Origin: an uncultured Aquimarina sp.
GTDB lineage: Bacteria; Bacteroidota; Bacteroidia; Flavobacteriales; Flavobacteriaceae
Length of the DNA stretch: 64,000 nucleotides
Direction: 5' to 3'
NCBI GenBank assembly: GCA_947489195.1
Contig: CANLCT010000006.1
Span: forward strand, 1-64,000
The notes beneath the pieces were generated by a model. That model ran no database searches. It had not been told where the DNA came from and saw only the letters and a list, made by a program, of their open reading frames with translations. This document shows, in pieces, positions 9,657 through 17,093 of this stretch. Made by a program: the position numbers and the translations under genes. Within the stretch, counting starts at the first letter, position 1; each line of letters opens with the position of its first letter.

Positions 9657-10020
9657 TTCTTTTTTTGACAGAAGCTGAAAAAAAAATGGTTCAAATTTTT
9701 TAGCTTTTTTTTAATAAGAATTCAACTTCTTTTATAGTTTTTTATTTTTTATAATAAAAAAAGCTGTAAATCAAATTGTTGTAATAACTTTTGAAAATTC
9801 CATTATTTTTGTTGCAACAGCTGTGCATTTACTTTTAGTCTTTTACCTATTTTATATGATTTAAATTTTTTTTTATTTTTTTTTAATTAAAATTTAAATA
9901 GTGTAAGCTATCTAACACATTAGCTTGTAGTGCAGTAGGAGTTTGTTAATAAACTGAATGATTTTTGACTTTTATTAAAGCTAAATAAAATGTTGTTTAA
10001 CTTAGATTACTCATATCATA
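9657..10020. repeat. Decayed copy of the metalloprotease upstream region plus spacer
   Basis: AT-rich, no gene seen. From about 9715 to 9920 it follows the order of 11145-11352 (for example taagaatt...cttctttt, and agctatctaaca at 9906-9917 against 11337-11348). It therefore looks like the outer end of the duplicated unit. The last 100 bp (9921-10020) are unique spacer. Confidence 0.5.
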
Positions 10021-10028
10021 AAAAAGAA

Positions 10029-10064
10029 AAAGCGACTGTCTAAAAAATAGACAGCCGCTTTACA
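10029..10064 (-). terminator. Terminator of metalloprotease copy 2
   Basis: The same gcgactgtcta / tagacagccgc hairpin as at 8608-8641. About 60 further bases after it are identical as well, up to the stop codon. Confidence 0.8.
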
Positions 10065-10101
10065 TGTATGTGACAATAAAAAAATATAATTTTTTTATTT
10101 A

Positions 10102-11013
10102 TTAACGTCCATAAATACTTCTAATAGCGTTAATATCTTCTTGGAATAAGTTAAAGTTACCAATATAACAAGCGGTCAAAACTGAGTTTATATTTCTGCG
10201 GTTGCCGTTAGTACCAGCTACAAAATTAGCATCGCCTTGGGGTTCATCCCTATTAGCTAAGTCAAATCTACCAATTAACCTACAGCTTTCTCTGTTTTGG
10301 AAATCAGAATGTCTAAAGCCCATAGCATGCATCATTTCATGCATAAATATCGCTCCTAAATCTCTTTCGTTTGGAGCAAAAGCTTCCCCAAACGCACTTC
10401 CAAAATTACCATTTACTGGGGTAGGAGCAAAACCACCTAGGGTACCATTTCTAGTTATACTAGCTGAAAAGTTAAGCTCATTACCTGTTCCGGCTGGTTG
10501 AATTACAAAAAATATACGCGAGCCAATGTTGTTTAATGTATTAACAGCACGTTCTAGAGCGCGACGCACACCAGCAGAAGTAGGTATAGGTCGGCCTGTA
10601 TTAGCTTCGAATTCAGGTAAAACTCCTACACTCACATAACGGATACCGTTAAATGATGTTCCTTGATTGGTGTTAATTCGAGAATTTCTAACAAAAGCTT
10701 TTCCAAAGTCTTCAGAATCTTCTTGGTTTAATGACAAATCAACTTTTTCCAAATCTTCAGTAGTTATATAAGCATCTTCATCAGACCAAACATCTAAGGT
10801 TACATCACCAAAAGTAAGTTCCTTACGTTCAACGTTAGCCAGATTGTAACCAAGGCTACTTAATTTGGCAGCCACTTCAGTTGGAATGTTTGTTGCATTT
10901 GTAGTTACTTGTTCTGGTGTTTCAGAAACAGTAACATCATCGGTATCTTGATTACAAGAAAATAATAATAGGCTTCCTAATAGTGAGCTAGCTAAAATCT
11001 TAAAATTTTTCAT
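10102..11013 (-). CDS. Lipoprotein zinc metalloprotease (M57/matrixin-like), tandem copy 2
   Basis: 303 aa, clearly paralogous to copy 1 along its whole length (identical MKNFKILASSLL start, ETPEQVTTNATNIPTEVAAK block and ESCRLIG block). Lipobox LLFSC with C20. Zinc motif HEMMHAMGFRH at 225-235. The position equivalent to the Met-turn of copy 1 (SIM) reads SVL at 277-279, so the usual methionine is absent. The middle part, about 128-215, is the most diverged and may shape specificity. Expected to sit in the outer membrane facing outwards. Activity is likely but unproven because of the Met-turn change. Confidence 0.85.
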   Translation of the reverse strand: MKNFKILASSLLGSLLLFSCNQDTDDVTVSETPEQVTTNATNIPTEVAAKLSSLGYNLANVERKELTFGDVTLDVWSDEDAYITTEDLEKVDLSLNQEDSEDFGKAFVRNSRINTNQGTSFNGIRYVSVGVLPEFEANTGRPIPTSAGVRRALERAVNTLNNIGSRIFFVIQPAGTGNELNFSASITRNGTLGGFAPTPVNGNFGSAFGEAFAPNERDLGAIFMHEMMHAMGFRHSDFQNRESCRLIGRFDLANRDEPQGDANFVAGTNGNRRNINSVLTACYIGNFNLFQEDINAIRSIYGR

Positions 11014-11075
11014 AAAATTTAGTTTGTTTTTAAGTTAAATCAATATCGATTTATTATAAGACGCGCCAAATTTTG

Positions 11076-11087
11076 TTTACCCTACCC
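11076..11087 (-). promoter_or_regulatory. Conserved upstream element GGGTAGGGTAAA (copy 2)
   Basis: The same 12-mer as at 9645-9656, 62 bp before the start of metalloprotease copy 2. aatcaatatcgatt at 11038-11051 is also shared. Confidence 0.4.
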
Positions 11088-11110
11088 CCTTTTTTTGTTA
11101 GACTCATAAA

Positions 11111-11141
11111 AAAAGAGCATTTTGAAAAAAATGCTCTTTAA
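11111..11141. terminator. Hairpin terminator between the glutaredoxin-like and metalloprotease genes
   Basis: Stem aaagagcattt / aaatgctcttt with an A-run to the left and T-rich sequence around it. It lies 200 bp past the minus-strand gene ending at 11340 and before the metalloprotease promoter. Confidence 0.6.
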
Positions 11142-11330
11142 TTAAGTAAGAATTAAGCTTCTTTTTAATTTGTTACTTAATGTGCTGTAATTTAGTTTTT
11201 TACAATATTTTTAGTAAGGCATAGTGTTTTTTTGTTGCTATACTGCATATTTTATGTTTTGCATTTTATCTATTTTTTTAACTTTTAACTTTTTTTTGGC
11301 TTTTTTTTATTTTTTATGATTTTTCATAAA

Positions 11331-11352
11331 AAATGTTAGCTATCTAACATTT
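11331..11352. repeat. Inverted repeat over the stop codon of the glutaredoxin-like gene
   Basis: aaatgttag / ctaacattt separated by four bases, spanning the stop at 11340-11342. A degraded version (gtgtaag / ctaacac) is at 9901-9918 and marks the end of the duplicated segment. It may act as an mRNA 3'-end hairpin. Confidence 0.45.
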
Positions 11353-11957
11353 TTAGCCACAAACTCTGATAAATTTTTAATTGGGTGAATTATTTTTCCT
11401 TTAACAGAAGCCAAAGGGAGTTTTAGCGTGTCGGTATTGTATCCTTTTGCTTTAAGAAGTTGCCAGGTATATTTGTAAAATCGTTCGTGTAAATCAATAT
11501 TAATATTTCGGTATTTGATATGCTTACTATTAAGTAATGCTGTTAAACGATCACATTTTTGGCATGAATTATTAGTAAAAACAACGATTTCTTGTTTCAT
11601 TAACTCAGCTACATCGGCTTCGGTTTCTTGTTTTCCTTTTAATTGGATGTTTTCAAGCGTTTTATTAGCAACAAAAGTATAGGTGTAACTCGAAGGAACA
11701 TCCACTAATGGGATTAAGGTAATTAAAAGTGTTTTTGATTTTGGAGGGAGTTGTTTTATAACCGGGCGATCGCCACTTCGGCGGTATCCGTTAGCATGTA
11801 CTTTAAAAAATACGCTTCTAGCTTCGGTGGTGGTGTTTTCTGCAAAAATTAAAGTACGCTTTTTTCCAACCTGTTCAATAATTTTAACTCCATTTTTTTG
11901 GGCATAAGTGTTAAAAAAGAAAAAGATAATTAATGTTGAAAATAAATGCTTAAACAT
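11340..11957 (-). CDS. Secreted protein with C-terminal glutaredoxin-like domain
   Basis: 205 aa with a signal peptide (about 1-19, ending NTYAQ), so periplasmic or exported. Residues about 25-105 look like a beta-sandwich with no family I recognise. From about residue 120 a glutaredoxin-type fold begins: EIVVFTNNSCQKCDRLTALL with C132-x-x-C135, then SKHIKYRNINIDLH. A cis-proline-like LPLASVKGKII follows near the end. A thiol-disulfide role in the envelope is inferred. The gene appears to stand alone; its 3' end is the boundary of the metalloprotease duplication. Confidence 0.7.
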   Translation of the reverse strand: MFKHLFSTLIIFFFFNTYAQKNGVKIIEQVGKKRTLIFAENTTTEARSVFFKVHANGYRRSGDRPVIKQLPPKSKTLLITLIPLVDVPSSYTYTFVANKTLENIQLKGKQETEADVAELMKQEIVVFTNNSCQKCDRLTALLNSKHIKYRNINIDLHERFYKYTWQLLKAKGYNTDTLKLPLASVKGKIIHPIKNLSEFVAKNVR

Positions 11958-12105
11958 ATTTTATATAATTGATTATCAATAAATTTACTATTTTTAATTG
12001 TAAGTTTTAAACCCTGAGGGTACTATTTTTTTTATGTAAAATCGGTAGTCATCACGATTAGGCTTTCAATAGGTTTATTAGTAACTTTACTTTTTAAACG
12101 TATTT

Positions 12106-12876
12106 ATGGAATTAAAATTAAGCCGCCCAATTTGTTTTTTTGATTTAGAAACAACAGGCGTTAATATATCAAAAGATAGAATTGTAGAAATATCTATTCT
12201 AAAAGTATATCCTAACGGAAATAAAGAAAGTAAAACCTGGTTAGTAAACCCAGAAATGCCTATACCTGCTGAAACTACAGCAGTACATGGAGTAACGGAT
12301 AAAAAAGTAGCTAACGAGCCTACTTTTAAACAACTAGCAAAAACAATTAGTGATATGATTAGTGGTTGCGATTTAGGAGGCTACAATTCAAATAAATTCG
12401 ATATTCCGCTTTTGGCCGAAGAAATGCTAAGAGCCGATATGGATTTTGATATGTCAAATAATGTAGCAGTTGATGTGCAAAATATTTTTCATAAAATGGA
12501 ACAGCGCACACTTGTGGCTGCCTACAAATTTTATTGCGATAAAGATTTAACAAATGCGCATAGTGCCGAGGCAGATACCACCGCAACTTATGAGGTATTG
12601 TGTTCGCAACTTGATAAATATCCCGATCTAGAAAATGACATGAAGTTTTTATCGGATTTTAGTACCCGAAGAAAAACAGCAGATTTTGCAGGTTTTATTG
12701 CCTATGATGAAAATGATCAAGAGGTGTTTACTTTTGGAAAACACAAAGGGAAATTAGTGTCAGAAGTATTGGATAAAGAGCCAGGTTATTTTGGTTGGAT
12801 TCAAAATGCAGATTTTCCTCTTTATACAAAGAAAATTTTAACAGCTATTCGTTTACGTAAATTTAATGCAAAGTAA
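12106..12876 (+). CDS. DEDDh 3'-5' exonuclease (DNA polymerase III epsilon-like)
   Basis: 256 aa. Exo I motif FFDLETTG at 11-18 (D13, E15), Exo II around GYNSNKFDIPLL, and Exo III AHSAEADTTAT place it with DnaQ-type DEDDh exonucleases. A second small domain follows from about residue 205 (FTFGKHKGKLVSEVLDKEPG), a module often appended to such nucleases in Bacteroidota. Probably DNA repair or proofreading, or RNA trimming; the exact substrate cannot be told. It heads a co-directional run with the FAH-family gene (3 bp away), the Hpt gene and cinA. TAACTTTA at about 12082 could be its -7 box. Confidence 0.88.
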   Translation: MELKLSRPICFFDLETTGVNISKDRIVEISILKVYPNGNKESKTWLVNPEMPIPAETTAVHGVTDKKVANEPTFKQLAKTISDMISGCDLGGYNSNKFDIPLLAEEMLRADMDFDMSNNVAVDVQNIFHKMEQRTLVAAYKFYCDKDLTNAHSAEADTTATYEVLCSQLDKYPDLENDMKFLSDFSTRRKTADFAGFIAYDENDQEVFTFGKHKGKLVSEVLDKEPGYFGWIQNADFPLYTKKILTAIRLRKFNAK

Positions 12877-12879
12877 GTA

Positions 12880-13491
12880 ATGAAGATAATTTGTATTGGA
12901 CGTAATTATGCGGCTCATATTGAAGAGCTAAAAAATGAGAAGCCAAGCGAGCCTGTTGTTTTTTTAAAGCCAGATACATCGATACTGCTCAAAAAACAGC
13001 CGTTTTTTATACCTGATTTTAGTAATGATGTGCATCATGAAATAGAATTTATAGTTAAAATAAATAAAATAGGAAAGCACATAAGTCCAAAGTTTGCTCA
13101 TAAATATTACGATGAGGTAAGTGTGGGTATTGATTTTACAGCCCGCGATGTGCAAAGTGAGTTAAGAACCAAAGGTTTGCCGTGGGAGTGTTCAAAGGCA
13201 TTTGACGGAGCTACGGTATTAGGAAAATGGGTTTCGAAATCAAAATTTGAAGATATTTCAGATATAAATTTTAAGCTTTACAAAAACGATGCTATTGTTC
13301 AAGATGGATTTACTAAATTAATGCTATATTCGGTAAATGAGTTAATTGCTTATGTGTCAAAATACTTCACATTAAAAATAGGTGATATAATTTTTACAGG
13401 AACTCCAGCTGGAGTAGGGCCAGTAAGTATTGATGACCAATTAAAGGGTTATTTAGAAAAAGAAGAAATGTTTCATATAAAAGTAAAGTAA
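12880..13491 (+). CDS. Fumarylacetoacetate hydrolase family protein
   Basis: 203 aa, the short single-domain FAH size. It begins IGRNYAAHIEELKNEKP and carries FLKPDTS, the metal-binding HHEIEFIVKI stretch and GIDFTARDVQ, all typical of the FAHD1/YcgM branch. These are Mg-dependent acylpyruvase or oxaloacetate-decarboxylase type enzymes. The substrate is not deducible. It starts 3 bp after the exonuclease stop and ends 5 bp before the Hpt gene, so the run is probably one transcript. Confidence 0.9.
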   Translation: MKIICIGRNYAAHIEELKNEKPSEPVVFLKPDTSILLKKQPFFIPDFSNDVHHEIEFIVKINKIGKHISPKFAHKYYDEVSVGIDFTARDVQSELRTKGLPWECSKAFDGATVLGKWVSKSKFEDISDINFKLYKNDAIVQDGFTKLMLYSVNELIAYVSKYFTLKIGDIIFTGTPAGVGPVSIDDQLKGYLEKEEMFHIKVK

Positions 13492-13496
13492 AAAGA

Positions 13497-13832
13497 ATGA
13501 GTGCAGCATATAATCTTGATAAGGTAAAAGAATTAGCCGGTGGTGATGAAAGTTTTGTGGAAATTTTAGTCCAAACTTTTTTAGAAGAGATACCCGAAGA
13601 TTTAAAAAGCATGTCTAATGCTGTAACAGAAAATAATGCTAAAGTAGCTTATCAGTATGCACATAAGATGAAACCAAATTTTCAATTATTTGGAATTGAA
13701 GTCCTGGAGCATATTAAACTTATTGAATCGTGGGCTAACGAAGATAAAACCTTAGAAGAGGTTAAAATAGCACTTATTTCGGTAGAACAAAAAGCTGAGG
13801 CAGCCATTACTTCATTGAAACAATTAGTGTAA
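13497..13832 (+). CDS. Orphan Hpt-domain phosphotransfer protein
   Basis: 111 aa, a single four-helix histidine phosphotransfer domain. YAHKMKPNFQLFG matches the phospho-accepting AHKLK motif, with H56 as the likely phosphorylated residue. No kinase or response regulator gene is adjacent, so its partners lie elsewhere. It sits between the FAH-family gene (5 bp) and cinA (18 bp), an odd metabolic context for a phosphorelay part. Confidence 0.85.
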   Translation: MSAAYNLDKVKELAGGDESFVEILVQTFLEEIPEDLKSMSNAVTENNAKVAYQYAHKMKPNFQLFGIEVLEHIKLIESWANEDKTLEEVKIALISVEQKAEAAITSLKQLV

Positions 13833-13850
13833 ACAACTATCCAAAACTTA

Positions 13851-15110
13851 ATGCAAGCAGAAATAATAACCATTGGCGATGAAATTCTCATTGGTCAAAT
13901 TGTCGATACAAACTCGGCATTTATTGCAACAGAATTGAATAAAATTGGTGTGGATGTGCATCAAATAAGTTCCATACGTGATGATCGCGAACATATTTTA
14001 ACCGCGCTTGCCGAAGCCCAGTCTAGAGTAGATTTAGTGGTGGTTACCGGAGGGCTTGGTCCCACAAAAGACGATATTACCAAACATACTTTTTGCGAAT
14101 TTTTTGATGATTCTTTAGTCGAAGATAAAGAAGTGCTAAAGCATATTGAAGAACTGTTTGAAAAATACATAAAATCACCCATTTCTGATGTCAATAAAAA
14201 ACAGGCATTAGTACCTAGCAAGGCAGAAGTGTTGTTGAATGAATTTGGAACGGCGCCAGGGATGTGGTTAATGGACAAAGAGACTGTTTTTGTATCCATG
14301 CCCGGAGTGCCTTTTGAAATGAAGGCAATTGTAACCAACCAGCTTATCCCCAGATTACAAGATCGTTTTGATCGCCCATATATTATTCATAAAACAATAC
14401 TTACTTACGGAATGGGAGAAAGTAGAGTGGCTGAGCGTATAGAAGATTTTGAAAACAAGCTTCCAGAATTTTTAAAATTGGCTTATTTACCAAATTTAGG
14501 AAGGGTTCGTTTGCGTTTAACTGCCCGTGGTACAGATAAACAGGTGTTGGAAAATGAGATCGCCAAAGCTGTAGGGGAGTTGGATATTTTGATCGGAGAT
14601 ATTATAGTTGGTTATGACGAAGATGAAAGTTTAGAACGAGTAATTGCAAATATGCTGGGTGCTAATAATTTTACATTATCATTAGCAGAAAGTTGTACAG
14701 GAGGCAAATTAGCACAAAGCTTTACTAAAATGAGCGGAGCTTCCAAGTATTTTAAAGGCGGTTTGGTGCCCTACGATACGTTGCTTAAAACGGAGGTTTT
14801 AGGAGTTTCTGAAGTGTTAATAAAAAAACATTCTGTAGTTAGTACTCAAGTGGCAGCATCAATGGCAACACAGGCATTAAAAATGTTTGCATCAGATTTT
14901 GCTATTGCTACAACAGGTAATGCAGGGCCCACAAAAGGAGATAGTGATGTAGAAATTGGTACTGTTTGTATCGCTGTGGCTTCTCCAAAAGGAGTGGTTT
15001 CTGAAGAGTTTGTTTTTAGTAATCACAGAGAGCGAACCATAGGTAAGGCAGTAAATAAATCATTAGAAATGCTTCAAACCCAAATTTTAGCTGTATTAAG
15101 TGCTGGTTGA
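13851..15110 (+). CDS. cinA: CinA: competence/damage-inducible protein A, NMN amidohydrolase family
   Basis: 419 aa, full two-domain length. The N-terminal half is MoCF/MogA-like ([17 protein letters not shown] at the start, [15 protein letters not shown] at about 60-75). The C-terminal domain from about 265 has [13 protein letters not shown] and [12 protein letters not shown], typical of the PncC nicotinamide-nucleotide deamidase domain. The family recycles NMN to NaMN and hydrolyses ADP-ribose-type by-products. It is the last gene before the ribosomal protein cluster. Confidence 0.95.
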   Translation: MQAEIITIGDEILIGQIVDTNSAFIATELNKIGVDVHQISSIRDDREHILTALAEAQSRVDLVVVTGGLGPTKDDITKHTFCEFFDDSLVEDKEVLKHIEELFEKYIKSPISDVNKKQALVPSKAEVLLNEFGTAPGMWLMDKETVFVSMPGVPFEMKAIVTNQLIPRLQDRFDRPYIIHKTILTYGMGESRVAERIEDFENKLPEFLKLAYLPNLGRVRLRLTARGTDKQVLENEIAKAVGELDILIGDIIVGYDEDESLERVIANMLGANNFTLSLAESCTGGKLAQSFTKMSGASKYFKGGLVPYDTLLKTEVLGVSEVLIKKHSVVSTQVAASMATQALKMFASDFAIATTGNAGPTKGDSDVEIGTVCIAVASPKGVVSEEFVFSNHRERTIGKAVNKSLEMLQTQILAVLSAG

Positions 15111-15181
15111 TAGTTTATTTTGTAGTAATTTTGCCTAGCGAAAAAAGAAAAGAAAAAAAACTAATATATTTTTAAAAACAG

Positions 15182-15213
15182 TTTGCTGGAAAGATAAAAA
15201 ATTCGTTAATTTG
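15182..15213 (+). promoter_or_regulatory. Candidate rpmB promoter
   Basis: TTTG at 15182-15185 and TTAATTTG at 15206-15213, spaced 20 bp, resemble the Bacteroidota -33/-7 consensus. The rpmB start is 35 bp further on. Confidence 0.5.
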
Positions 15214-15247
15214 CACCCTGTTTTGAAATAATACAAAAGATACAACC

Positions 15248-15487
15248 ATGTCAAGAGTTTGTGAGCTTACCGGAAAAAAAGCAATGGTGGGAAACAATGT
15301 TTCTCACGCAATGAATAAAACAAAGCGTCGATTTAATGCGAATTTAATCAAGAAACGTTTTTTTATTCCTGAAGAGAATAGTTGGGTAACACTTAAAGTG
15401 TCTACTTCAGCATTAAAAACAATAAACAAAATCGGAATCTCAGCTGCGATTAAGGAGTCTGTAGAGAAAGGTATTTATAAAAAATAA
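15248..15487 (+). CDS. rpmB: 50S ribosomal protein L28
   Basis: 79 aa, usual length. It begins MSRVCELTGKKAMVGNNVSH, then AMNKTKRRFNANL, the standard bL28 signature. First gene of the rpmB-rpmG-DUF4295 cluster conserved in Bacteroidota; 29 bp before rpmG. Confidence 0.98.
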   Translation: MSRVCELTGKKAMVGNNVSHAMNKTKRRFNANLIKKRFFIPEENSWVTLKVSTSALKTINKIGISAAIKESVEKGIYKK

Positions 15488-15516
15488 TTCCTTATATAGG
15501 GTTTAAATAAAGCACC

Positions 15517-15699
15517 ATGGCAAAAAAAGGAAACAGAATTCAAGTAATTTTGGAATGTACGGAGCACAAAGCAACCGGGCAACCAGGAACATCTAGATAT
15601 ATAACAACAAAGAACAAAAAAAATACTCCAGATAGAATTGAAATTAAAAAATTCAATCCTATTCTTAAGCGTATGACTGTTCATAAAGAGATTAAATAA
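15517..15699 (+). CDS. rpmG: 50S ribosomal protein L33
   Basis: 60 aa. [17 protein letters not shown], then [25 protein letters not shown], is typical bL33. It has no CxxC pairs, so it is the zinc-free form. Seven bp before the DUF4295 gene. Confidence 0.98.
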   Translation: MAKKGNRIQVILECTEHKATGQPGTSRYITTKNKKNTPDRIEIKKFNPILKRMTVHKEIK

Positions 15700-15706
15700 T
15701 TAAGTT

Positions 15707-15859
15707 ATGGCAAAGAAATCAGTAGCAACATTACAGACAGGTTCAAAGAGATTAACAAAAGCCATTAAAATGGTAAAATCTCCCAAGTCAGGATCATATA
15801 CTTTTGTGGAATCAATCATGGCGCCAGACGCAACGAAAGATTTTTTCAATAAGAAATAG
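15707..15859 (+). CDS. DUF4295 family protein (50 aa)
   Basis: Small gene between rpmG and ftsY encoding MAKKSVATLQTGSKRLTKAI and ending DFFNKK. It is basic, with 12 lysines or arginines in 50 residues. The position and sequence match the DUF4295 family, which accompanies rpmB-rpmG in Bacteroidota. A ribosome-associated role is inferred from the context and charge only. Confidence 0.92.
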   Translation: MAKKSVATLQTGSKRLTKAIKMVKSPKSGSYTFVESIMAPDATKDFFNKK

Positions 15860-15876
15860 TATTATCAAAATAGATT

Positions 15877-15908
15877 AAAAGCCATTCTACATTTGCAGAA
15901 TGGCTTTT
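15877..15908 (+). terminator. Terminator after the ribosomal protein cluster
   Basis: Perfect stem aaaagccattct / agaatggctttt with a loop of 8 and a T-run. It separates DUF4295 from ftsY. Confidence 0.9.
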
Positions 15909-15928
15909 TTTGGTTATAGCTAAGTTGT

Positions 15929-15936
15929 TATCTTTG
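15929..15936 (+). promoter_or_regulatory. Candidate -7 box for ftsY
   Basis: TATCTTTG, an exact TAnnTTTG match, 25 bp before the ftsY start and directly after the terminator. Confidence 0.6.
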
Positions 15937-15961
15937 CTATATAATTATACAGCACATAAAT

Positions 15962-16915
15962 ATGGGTTTTTTTAAGAAAATTTTTTCAAAAGATAAAAAG
16001 GAGAGTCTTGATAAAGGACTTGAAAAATCTAAGTCAAGTTTTTTCTCTAAGCTAGGTAAGGCTGTAGCAGGAAAATCAAAGGTTGACGACGAGGTTTTAG
16101 ATGATCTAGAAGAGGTGCTGGTAAGTAGTGATGTAGGTATTAAAACTACGGTTAAAATTATTGATCGAATAGAGGCTCGTGTGGCTAAAGATAAATATCT
16201 TGGAACAGCTGAATTGGATCAAATTCTTAGAGAAGAAATTGCAGGACTTTTATCAGAAACTAATTTAGGTGAAGCTGAAGATTTTGTGATTCCTGAAGGT
16301 AAAAAACCTTATGTATTAATGGTTGTAGGAGTTAATGGAGCTGGAAAAACCACAACTATAGGAAAGTTAGCAAATCAATTTAAAAAACAAGGCTTAAGTG
16401 TTGTTTTGGGAGCAGCTGATACTTTTAGGGCGGCAGCTATTGATCAATTACAGGTATGGGCCGATAGGGTAGATGTACCTATAGTAAAGCAAAGTATGGG
16501 AAGTGATCCTGCATCAGTAGCTTTTGATTCTTTAAAATCAGGGGTAGCACAAAATGCAGATGTAATTATTATTGATACCGCGGGTCGTTTGCATAATAAG
16601 ATCAATTTAATGAATGAATTGACTAAGGTTAAAAATGTAATGAAAAAGGTGATCCCAGATGCACCGCACGATGTTTTATTAGTTTTAGATGGATCAACGG
16701 GTCAAAATGCGTTTGAGCAAGCTAAGCAGTTTACAGCAGCTACAGAGGTGACTAGCCTGGCTATTACAAAGCTTGATGGTACAGCTAAAGGGGGTGTTGT
16801 TATTGGAATTAGTGATCAATTTCAAATACCAGTTAAATATATTGGTGTTGGCGAAGGAATTGATGATTTACAGGTATTTAATAAATTCGAATTTGTAGAT
16901 TCTTTTTTTAAGTAG
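15962..16915 (+). CDS. ftsY: Signal recognition particle receptor FtsY
   Basis: 317 aa. The NG domain is clear: P-loop GVNGAGKTTTIGKLA at about 122-136, DTFRAAAIDQL, DTAGRLHNK and TKLDGTAKGG. The N-terminal acidic A domain is very short, which is usual in Bacteroidota. It is the GTPase that docks ribosome-SRP complexes at the inner membrane. Confidence 0.98.
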   Translation: MGFFKKIFSKDKKESLDKGLEKSKSSFFSKLGKAVAGKSKVDDEVLDDLEEVLVSSDVGIKTTVKIIDRIEARVAKDKYLGTAELDQILREEIAGLLSETNLGEAEDFVIPEGKKPYVLMVVGVNGAGKTTTIGKLANQFKKQGLSVVLGAADTFRAAAIDQLQVWADRVDVPIVKQSMGSDPASVAFDSLKSGVAQNADVIIIDTAGRLHNKINLMNELTKVKNVMKKVIPDAPHDVLLVLDGSTGQNAFEQAKQFTAATEVTSLAITKLDGTAKGGVVIGISDQFQIPVKYIGVGEGIDDLQVFNKFEFVDSFFK

Positions 16916-17027
16916 ATTGACTTTTTAAACTTGAATGATAAAAAGACATCAATTTAAGTATATGCAAGTTCTTTAGAATTCGTATGTGTATTTAAATTGG
17001 TTTAAAATAGTAAGACTAAGATTAAAA

Positions 17028-17064
17028 AAAAGAGGGTGTCTAAATAAAATAGACATCCTCTTTT
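17028..17064. terminator. Bidirectional terminator between ftsY and the subtilase gene
   Basis: Stem aaaagagggtgtcta / tagacatcctctttt with one wobble-able mismatch. It serves the converging ftsY (+) and protease (-) genes. Confidence 0.85.
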
Positions 17065-17093
17065 GGGTTTGAAATTAATGTATATGATAGAAA

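Noticed and set aside
13961-14338. 125-codon open frame opposite cinA, and similar shadows opposite rpoD, pnp, metK and the 2213-aa gene
   Set aside because: All lie antisense within strongly conserved genes, have no recognisable motif and lack a suitable start region.
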